A stretch of DNA of 64,000 nt from Ampelocalamus luodianensis. Taxonomy: Eukaryota > Streptophyta > Magnoliopsida > Poales > Poaceae. The notes beneath the pieces are model-generated. The model worked only from the letters and a program-made list of their open reading frames with translations, made no database searches and was not told the origin of the DNA. The stretch lies in the NCBI GenBank assembly GCA_036346255.1, contig CM070632.1, forward strand, positions 35,180,657 to 35,244,656, written 5' to 3'. Positions 13,701 through 21,925 of this stretch are shown one piece after another (within the stretch, counting starts at the first letter, position 1; each line of letters begins with the position of its first letter). A program made the translations under genes and the position numbers.

Positions 13701-15728
13701 TTCTAGTTTCATGACTTAGAAAAATCATAAGTAATTCAATTTACCTCCAAATAAAGTGAATCCAGTTTTGCTGTGCTTAGAATACCATGTTCTACCTACC
13801 ATAAAAATTTCAGGTTCTAGATCTTTTCAGAAAATTGTGCCATAAACAGTACCCAAAATTAATTTAACTTGAATTTCCAGGCTGAGAGAAATTGTTTTGG
13901 CCATAACTTTTGCATGTTTAGTCCAAACGAAATAATTCTTGTTGCTAAATTCATTTAAAATCATACCCTTGCTGCTGTGTAAATTTTATGGGATTTGGAT
14001 GACTTTGGCTTTTGAGTTTCTTTCGATGTTCTTCATTCTTATTGGATTTTCGCGTTCTTGCGCTAGGTTCCGAAGAGTTTGTTGAATCCGAAAGCGATCC
14101 TCTGCAGCAAGAGTACTCCCAGCAAGGCAAGCAGATGTAGCATCATTTGTTCATATTGCTCCTATTATTTTTAAATTCTAATATCTTGTTTTGCAAAAAC
14201 TAAGTATGCATGCTTCTTTGTGTCAAAGTTAATTTTTTCGTTTAGGGGTAGTTAATCTCATTGCATAGTTTTCCTGAAATTGTTCACCCCTACCATTGCC
14301 CTAAGTTATTATCCTCACTGGTGAATAAGAGCCCAGTGAATGAATTATTGTCTTTACGATATGATGCTTAGCAATGCTTAGTTACCGGTAGAATGTGGGC
14401 GGTTATCGACTTAGTCGATGACCTTGATTACACAAAACTTATTATTGCTTAGGTTCAGCATCTTGTGCCTTGTTTATTTGTGAAAACTAAAATTGAAAAT
14501 AAAATGATTTTGACTTGGGCACAATGGTAAGATGGTGTGCTTTTGGGTGTGATTGGAATGGCGCCCGGGTCATCAAGGACCGAGTTACTTGCGCCATTGA
14601 TCCAAGCACTTTTTGCGTGCTAACCACAGTAGAGGGTATGAGACCTCTCTTGACTTAGTACTTTGGCGTGTGTTGACTCCGAGTTGCAGGAGGTTGTAGG
14701 AGGGAAGATGTTGGGAGCATGGTAGTTGTCCGAAAGCTTTACCCCGGGTGGGTAGTTGTCTTTCGGCTTTACCATGTAAGCGTATGAGTTTCTATCCATA
14801 CGAGCGGCTCGTAGTTGATACACAATATTAGAAACGTCTCGTAGGACTTAGCCGTGCTGGCATACCTTTGGAAGTGTGCTAATCTTGTGGCTTAAAGGCG
14901 GTCTGAAGTTTGGGTACATTGGTACACCCCTGCAGGGTTAAATCTATTCGAATAGCCACGTCCTAGGTTATGAACACGCTTGGTTATTTCTCGCAAGAAC
15001 TAGACTACAACCTTTTTAATTAAAACTTGATGTGGGTGGTACGAATGGGTAATTCATGCTATTGTTATGATGGCTTTTGGGTTAGCCATCTCCAGGATGT
15101 CTTCATGTTTATTACTTATTGTCTTGCTGTTATTTATGCAAATAAAATTCAGATTGTTAAAACGGCCTTCAACATATTATCTATTGTAAATAAAATATGC
15201 TTTATGCTGAAAATGAACCTTGAGCCTTCTCCTTTGATTAAAGTCTGCATGTAGTAGTATCTAGGTTTGTTACCCGTAAGTCTTGCAAGTACATTTTTGC
15301 ACTCATTTGCATTGCTTATTTGTTGCAGAGAAGGTTGATCCCCAAGGGATCGACTTGGGTAAGTTTTGCTGTGGTGTGGACGACTAGCTTGGCGGCCCGG
15401 TCGGATTGCCTTGTGGGTGTGAGGCAAACCGGTTGGCTTTTGTTTATAGCCATCTTATGGTATTTTGCTTCCGCTATTGATTAACTCTATTTACTTGTCT
15501 TGACCGGTTGGCCTCTCTTTTGTAGATAATTAACTATATGTTTTTTACTTGTAAAGTTTAAGTTTTGGTTATGTGTATTGTATGGAATTGATGCAATGTT
15601 TTGTAAAAGGGTGTGTATACTGCAATTCTGGGAAGTATACATTTTCCCGAGGCATGGTATATTTTGTTTGTAATGCTAGGGTCAATGGAAGACTAAGCAT
15701 TACAAGCTAAATAAATCGGGGTCTCACA
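10757..15728 (+). mobile_element. Element F: complete solo LTR, 4,972 bp, Tekay/Del-type
   Basis: It starts TGTAACATCCC and ends GGGGTCTCACA, with perfect TGGAG duplications on both sides and neither a primer site nor any gag-pol inside. It is therefore a solo LTR left by recombination between two LTRs. It is colinear with the element E LTR and more distantly related to D, C and I. A TATA box lies at 11940, a CGGTGAGTG splice-donor-like site at 12233 and a TTGTTGCAG acceptor-like site ending at 15328. Small frames such as 11833-12132 and 12524-12802 lie in non-coding LTR and are not called as genes. Confidence 0.95.
11940..11947 (+). promoter_or_regulatory. TATA box of solo LTR F
   Basis: GGCTATAAAAAGCCCC is a textbook plant TATA box, 1.18 kb into the LTR and just after the GC-rich U3. 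A start site near 11970 would place about 3.7 kb of LTR in the leader. Confidence 0.75.
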
Positions 15729-15733
15729 TGGAG
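15729..15733. repeat. Right target-site duplication of solo LTR F (TGGAG)
   Basis: Exact repeat of 10752-10756, directly after the LTR terminus TCACA. Confidence 0.95.
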
Positions 15734-15757
15734 CAAGGGAGGTGTCGAGGGGGGGCT

Positions 15758-15766
15758 CTCTTATAG
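15758..15766 (-). promoter_or_regulatory. TATA box of the element G LTR
   Basis: The minus strand reads CGGCTATAAGAGAG, followed by a C-rich tract, as in many plant LTR core promoters. The F insertion site falls about 30 nt downstream, where transcription would start. Confidence 0.65.
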
Positions 15767-16744
15767 CCGATGGAGGGAGAGGGAGCCATTGAAGGGCTAG
15801 GGCACACGGGGTATCGGTCGGAGCAGAGGATCCGGGATGGGACAGGGGCAGGTGGGCTCAAGCGGGGTTACGCGGCGCTGAGCGGGCATGAGCGGAGCGA
15901 GGACGCGGCGAGGACAGGTAGGTGAAGGACGGGACGCTAGCGACGACTTATGCGGGCGGCGTCGTGCGTGGTGCACGGCTGACCGAGCGGCGTGCTTGGC
16001 ACATGAGCGGGCATGGGTGAGCAGAGAGGGGCTGACGCACGCGCACGGATGTGGAGGCACGGGCAGGTGCGACATGGACGCTGGTGATGCAAAGCGCGAC
16101 CAGCGGTGATGCGCATAGCAGGGAGGCAAGGGCGGTGTTGGCGTCATCTTGACAGGACGGGGCGGAGCGGGGCCGACGGCAACAGCGACTTCGGTGACCC
16201 TAGGTGACGCGGTGCTCGCGTAGTCCCGAGGTGGAGGCGAGGGCCCTGGTGTAGAGGGCAGTGTGGCGCTGCAAGCGGGCGGCAGAGGCAGGCGTACGCT
16301 TGTGGCTAGCGGTGGCGTGCGTAGAGAGAGAGACGCGGGCTCGGGTGGCTCTGGCAGGGAGAAGGAGGAGCAGGGGGAGGTGAGCAGGACCGGTTGGGCC
16401 AAATGGAGAGGTAGGTGGGTCGGCCAAGGGGATGGGGAATGGGCTGAGCCCGGGGAGAGGAGCTGGGCCAAGCAGGCCAGAAAGGGGAGATGGGCCGGCT
16501 CAAGAAAGAAAATGGGCTAGGCCCAAGAGAAGCAAAGGCCCAATTGAGAAAAAGGCCCAGAATTCAAAGAGAGAGAAATTCAAACTCAAATTTGAATTCA
16601 AGAATTGACGAAGAGGTTTGAAACACAAACTCGAGCTAGAAGGAAGCTAGAGATTTTGAAAATACTTGATAATTTGAAATAAGGTTTTGCAACTCCAAGG
16701 ACAAAGGGTAGTTACTAATCACGTCCAAAAAATGGACCGTGACA

Positions 16745-17325
16745 CACATCTACGGTATCCATACATCCAAGGAAGGAACATCGCGCGTCGGTGTGCTAGC
16801 ACCAACTTGCACGGTAGGGCTCTTTAGAGAAGATGGCGGCTGGGGTTTCGGTGAAGCAACTGACGTGTCTCGCATCTATCCCAATAGCCTCAAGCATCTC
16901 CTTATATGGTGCCCATGACAGATCCTATCTGAACATGTTTTGTTCCAACCCATTAAGTGTGCGACCCTATAGGTTTATGCGTAATTGGTTGTAACTCAGA
17001 AACTCTTTCTGACCACAAGTCATTAGCGGTTCCTAGCAGGACATAACGATTCTCGAATACACACAAATTATATCGGACGAACCTTAATGCAATATGATCT
17101 ACGACCAGATCCATATCACTTATGACCAGCTCGTATCTCTATACGACTAGTTCATATTTAGTCTCAACCAGTTCGTAACTCCTTACGAGCAGGTTTCAAC
17201 CACTTAGTGACTATCTTCGACCAATCTACGACCAGCTCGTATCTCCATACGACTAGTCCGTATCAGATCGAACTGAACGACCTTCTCGTGTATTATCCCT
17301 TTGCCTCACGATATCTGGTTGAACT
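16745..17325 (-). mobile_element. Copia LTR H (BARE-1/RIRE1/Angela type), inner segment
   Basis: This is the continuation of the Copia LTR whose start lies at 30859. When element A and one GAACT copy are removed, 17325 joins 30145 in the same orientation. It contains repeated short hairpins such as TCGTAT-CTCT-ATACGA at 17131-17146, 17173-17188 and 17237-17252. At 16744/16745 it abuts the TGTCAC terminus of G, so G probably inserted here with CACAT as a possible duplication; the partner copy is not visible. No gene is present. Confidence 0.7.
17321..17325. repeat. Left target-site duplication of element A (GAACT)
   Basis: GAACT directly precedes TGTAAC at 17326 and is repeated at 30145-30149 directly after the 3' LTR. 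Confidence 0.96.
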
Positions 17326-20159
17326 TGTAACAGCCCTAACTTAGGGTTTGTATTTCAAATGTAAAATTTTGAGGAGAAATAAAAACTTTTGTTGTCTCTT
17401 CAAATCATTTGGAAGTTTTCCAAATTTTCCCTAGCAATTTCCAATTTTCTAGAAGTTAATTCTTGTGATTGGAAATTGTTGTCAGCAAATTCTTAGTCTT
17501 CAAAATTGTGATCATCCCCTAGGAGTATTTTTCCTGTAATCTTGATCATCCTGTTTACCTCCTTGAATTATTTCACAATTTTTAGATTTTGTTTGCTATT
17601 TCAAATGGCCAAGTCAAACCAGTTTAGAAATCTGGTCAAACCCTAGGTCAGCAGCTTGTGAATTTTCTCCAGAACAATGCAGTGCATAAAAAGTTCTGGA
17701 AAATTTATGAGATGTTTTTATCTTCCCAAAGTAGCTATCATAAAAATTTCAGAATTTTTGGAGCTCAGGAGCTACCTCTAAAAATTCCCAAACCTCCTGT
17801 CTTTCAAATCAAAACTAAAATCACTGCTCCTCTGCTCGGACCCAACTCGTGCTCAAGTCCGACCCGCACCACTTGGCTCGGTCGAACCAACTAGTTGCAC
17901 CGCGCGCGCTCGATGGCTGTCAGCCGTCCGATGCGGATCGAACGGTCCACGTGCGCGTATGCAACCGACCTGTCCGAATGCATACATCAATCTCGACCGT
18001 CCGTTCTAGATCCAACGGCCGATGCATTCTTGATCGAGTCTAACCACTGCTCGCGCCGCACCGACTCGATTCCACGCGCTTTGCTTCGCCGGCGACATGT
18101 GGGCCCCACCGCCGCCTTCGCCTCGCCTTCTCCGCGTCACCGAGCTCACGGCCGCCGTGCATGTGTGCCACGACGCTGCGCCGCCACGCCGTGGACGCGT
18201 GTTCCTCCTCGAGGATCGCCAGAGTCCATCTACCCCGTGGTCATCCATTCTTCCTCGCATTCATTCTCGCGACTTCTCCGTCCATCTTTTAGCCGGCGGA
18301 GAAAAACCCGAGCGGCACCACCACCTCACCGCTGCTCGAGCAACAATGACCCGCCGTCGTGTTCCTCTTGCCTCGCCGCCTCCATTTTGCCCATCCCGAG
18401 CCCTCGGTGTCGATGTATCGCCGGGGCGTGTTCGCTGCCTCCGCCTCCGGTGATCTCGGCCCCGCGAGCTCATCTGCGTTCTGGTGAGTTTCTAGTTTCG
18501 GCTTTTGGTCCTTTAGGAGCGCAATCGACCACTGAGTCTAACTGTGACCTTGTTTCACTCTTTGGGCTTCACCGAGGCTTCGCGACGCTTTCTTCTCCAA
18601 GCTCGGTAAAGCGCCGCCGTGTCAATTCCGGGCGCCACCGTCCTCCTCCATCATCAAGATCGTGGGCTTATCGTTCCTGGTGTCTCCGCGATCTCGAGGA
18701 GCTCCTTCCCGAAGCTTCTCGTCGTCTGTAGCGTCATCTCCGCGCGCACCGCACCTTCTTCTCCGCCTCCGGCCGTCGCGAGCTCATCTCCGGCAACCAT
18801 CGGGACCCACAACACCGTCACCGAGTTCGCGAAGTCCTTGCGGGCCTCAAGGTATCGCTCGCTCGTCTTGAAACCCACTAGGTCGCGTGATCGGCCGCAC
18901 GGCCGCGCCGCCGTCCCAAGCACCGCCGATGAAACCACCGGTGGTAATTAATTTAGCGCTAACCCTGCTTTAGCCGAGTCAGCGACTTGTGGGCCCTCTC
19001 GTTAATCGCGTCTAGGAAATCTTTTTATCCATCTGCTTTGCACTCGAGTCACCGCCATGTGGGTCCATAATGTCGCTTAAGGATTGCGTAGGTTTCAAAT
19101 GCGCTTTCTATTGAGAAGCGTATTTGCCGGGCATATGTATTAGGATTACGTTACATTAAGCGAAGACGTATTCTTAGAATACGCCTTCGACGCCACTTTC
19201 GCGGGTGGTTTCGTCGTCGACATTTTCGCGCGCCCATTGTCGATGTGAGGGCTAGCTGGTAATGGTGCGAAATGGGGTGAGTGCATTATAGATTTCGGAA
19301 ATGATTTAGTATTTCTGGTTTATGTTTTCTGTTGAGCTGTTAATTCAATTAAACTTGTAAAATGCATAACTAATTCAATTTTTATCCAAATTGCATGAAA
19401 CCAGTGCTGTTAATTTTCATTTTGAATGTACTATTTGCTAAAATTAGTGTCAACCTTGTCCCTGCATCAAAAATCTGTTAATTAATTTAAATGTTGTAGA
19501 ATGTAATCTCCAAACTAGAAAATGCATATCTCTTTTAATAATTGTCCAAAATCAATGAACCCAATTCAGAACATTTCATTTTCAGTATACTAACTATTAG
19601 GTTAAGTTTTACACCCTGTTTCTGTTCATGAAAATTGGTTTAGTAATTAACTAGTGTTTTGATGTGTATTTAGTTTAGAAAATTCTTGGGAAATTCATAA
19701 TAACTTAAAGGAATTGTTCCCTGTTTCTAAAATTTTGTTATATCATGCTTAGGCTCTGTGTGTGAGTTTTGGCATGTTTTGTTGTTGTGGTATGTTGGAG
19801 TCTGCGGTGTTATTCGTTCTTATTCGCTGCTTTGTTCAATCGTTAGATTCGATATTTGCGCAACCCCGAGAACGATCCTCCGCAACATATTGAGCAACAA
19901 AGCACCAGTGCAAGCAGCTTTGATCATGTTTATCCCAGATTTTAAAGTCTAATATTTTGTTTCAACTATATGTATGCATCGCTTAATTTGTGTTAAGTTG
20001 ATTAGTTAAATCGTAGATGCATATCCTGTAGTCAAAATATTGATCTCTACTACCGAGCCTAGGTTATTTGTCGTGATTAGAGGTCGCCGGATGATCTCTT
20101 GTCACTTAGTAGATCCGGTCAACTTGCTTAGACATGCTTAGCTAACGGTAGAATCAAGC

Positions 20160-20183
20160 GGTTATCGACTTTAGTCGGTAACC
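20160..20183 (+). other. Conserved LTR hairpin GGTTATCGAC-TTTA-GTCGGTAACC (element A 5' LTR)
   Basis: A 10-bp stem with a four-base loop. The same element occurs at 51713-51735 (B), 61060-61081 (I) and 14401-14423 (F), and in reverse orientation in D and E. Differences between copies fall as G-U pairs or retained pairs. Confidence 0.6.
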
Positions 20184-20798
20184 TTGATCACACAAAATTT
20201 TCTATAACTTTATGTTTCAAAGATTTCGCTATGTTTAATTGCAAAATTAAAAATGAAAACAAAAATGATTTAGACTTGGGCACAATGGTAAGACTGGTGT
20301 GATCTATTGGGTGTGACTGGAAAGGTGCCCGGGTCAATTAAGGACCGAACATCTTGTGAGTTTCTGTTATCCAGGCATTTCGGCGTGCTAACCACACTAG
20401 ATGGTATGGGACCTCTCTTGACCTAGTACTTTGGCGTGTATTGGTCCCGGGTCGCAGGAGGTCGCAGGAGGGATGGAGGTGGGAGCATGGTAGTTGTCCG
20501 AAAAGCTTTATCCTGAGTGGGTAGTTGTCTTTTCGGCTTTACCATGTAAGCGTATGGGTTTCTATCCATACGAGCGCACGGGTCGATACACAATATTGGA
20601 AAAAGTCTCGTAGGACTTAGTCAGGCTTGCATACCTTCTAAGTGTGCTTTGGCTTAAAGGCGATCCAAGTGTGGGTACATTGGTACACCCTCGCAGGTTA
20701 AAAACTATTCGAATAGCCTCGCCCTAGGTGATGGACACGCTTGGGTAAGCTTTTCAAGAGTTAGACTACAACCTTTTAAATTAAAACTTGTAGGTGGT

Positions 20799-20845
20799 AC
20801 GAACTGGGATTCGTGTTATATTGTGGTGACTATTGGGATAGTCAC
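20799..20845 (+). other. Pair of conserved LTR hairpins in R-U5 of element A
   Basis: The first hairpin is ACGAA...TTCGT (20799-20814). The second is GTGACTAT-TGGG-ATAGTCAC (20826-20845). Both recur in B, C, D, E, F and I with compensating arm changes. They lie about 0.65 kb before the LTR end, so they would fall in the 5' leader of the genomic RNA. Confidence 0.6.
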
Positions 20846-21505
20846 TTCTAGGTGGTTACTTGTATCTATCTTTATTTCAATCATTTTATCAAGAAATGAA
20901 TTGCAAACTTGCTTTTAAACCAGATTACATTATTGCAAAGAAAGTTGGCTTTATGCAAATGAAACATATGACCTCCACCAAATAAGCTCGCATGTAGCAT
21001 ATGAACAGTCCGCTAGTTCACACGTCGAGTTATGCGGTACAAAGACAATCTTTGTACTCGTGTGCTTTGCTTAATGTTTTTGTTGCAGAGGAAGAAGGTG
21101 AGCCCCAAGGGCCTCACTTCGCGAGCCGTCTTTGCCGCCGTGGGTGACGACTAGGCTTGGCGGTCCTGGCCGATGCCTTGTGGGTTGAAGGCACACTGAT
21201 TGGCTTTGTTTATAGCCATCTTATGGCACTTTTTGCTTCCGCTGTCTTTCTGTTGTTATTTGTGTATCTTGTGGCCAGTCGGCCATTGTCTGTAATATCT
21301 CTACTATTTGTTTATCTTCCGTTTGTAGTGTGATGTTTGGACTCTATGTTTGGAATGGAGTTGATGTCTAATTTTGTACCGGGGTGTGTATACTGCTTTC
21401 TGGGAAGTATACATATCTCGAGGATCAGTTTATTTGATTTGTGATGCTAGGACCAGGTGGTTGGTTAAGCATTACAAGCCAAATAAATTGGGGTCCTCAC
21501 AAAGT

Positions 21506-21518
21506 TGGTATCAGAGCC
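21506..21518 (+). other. Primer-binding site of element A (tRNA-iMet type)
   Basis: TGGTATCAGAGCC, four bases after the LTR end at 21501; complementary to the 3' end of initiator tRNA-Met. Confidence 0.95.
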
Positions 21519-21783
21519 ATTCTGACCGTAGTAACCCAAGCATAGTCGTCCTTAGAATATTTTGAAAGTCTTATTTCCAAATTATAAAAAGGTTTATGAA
21601 AACCTAGGCAGATTCTCAGATTTTATTCCTTACCTATCTCAGCTTTCTACTCTCATCTTACTCTAATTTAAGTTTTGAAACTTGGTTTCTCTCTTTACCT
21701 TTCAAAAGATAGTTACTACCGGTGGAATTAGTCTGGGGAGAACCATGAAGCTTAATCCAGCTAAAACTTGTGGGGATAATAGG

Positions 21784-21924
21784 GTAAGATGTAAAGTGAG
21801 TGGTTATGTGTCTGATTTTTGCTGGTCGAACTTTATCTTGCCTTGTGTTTGTTTCTGGACTGCTTTCATGAATTTTGGGCTTTCTTGGTCTTAAAGTTGT
21901 TGCTAACTTGTCTTAGTAAAACAG
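21784..21924 (+). other. Candidate leader intron of element A, directly before gag
   Basis: A donor-like AGG|GTAAGAT, a branch-like TGCTAAC at about 21901-21907 and an acceptor-like AACAG|G lie two bases before the gag ATG. Elements B and I have the same three signals in the same order although the sequence between them differs in length. This is an inference; there is no transcript evidence. Confidence 0.35.
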
Positions 21925-21925
21925 G

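Larger units (their letters stand above)
15729..16744 (-). mobile_element. LTR of element G: start and promoter part (gypsy-like, family not determined)
   Basis: On the minus strand it begins TGTCACGGTCC at 16744, runs through an AT-rich block, then a long GGCCCA-rich and CG-rich block, and reaches a TATA box at 15758-15766. This is the usual form of a grass LTR. The 224-residue minus-strand frame at 15797-16471 is proline/serine/threonine-rich low-complexity sequence without a domain; I regard it as non-coding LTR. F inserted 28-37 nt below the TATA box. The first five bases are F's right-hand TGGAG duplication. The far end of G is not visible. Confidence 0.65.
17326..21501 (+). repeat. 5' LTR of element A, 4,176 bp
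   Basis: It starts TGTAACAGCCCTAAC and ends GGGGTCCTCACA. It pairs with the 3' LTR at 26025-30144. The segment 17895-18960 is GC-rich and gives long fortuitous frames (for example 17895-18731) with low-complexity composition and no domain; their counterparts in the 3' LTR are frameshifted. A GGTGAGTT donor-like site lies at 18483 and a TTGTTGCAG acceptor-like site ends at 21088. I did not find a convincing TATA box. Confidence 0.95.

Noticed and set aside
15797..16471. Long minus-strand open frame (224 codons), proline/serine-rich
   Set aside because: It lies between the LTR G terminus and its TATA box. The composition is low complexity, overlapping frames of similar length exist in other phases, and no domain is seen. 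It is the GC-rich U3 of an LTR.
17895..18731. Open frame of 278 codons in the 5' LTR of A
   Set aside because: The matching region of the 3' LTR (26605-27207) is frameshifted and differently framed, and the sequence is arginine/proline-rich from base composition only.
21506..21518. Possible tRNA gene remnants at TGGTATCAGAGCC sites
   Set aside because: Only 13 bases complementary to the tRNA 3' end are present, always directly after an LTR. They are primer-binding sites.
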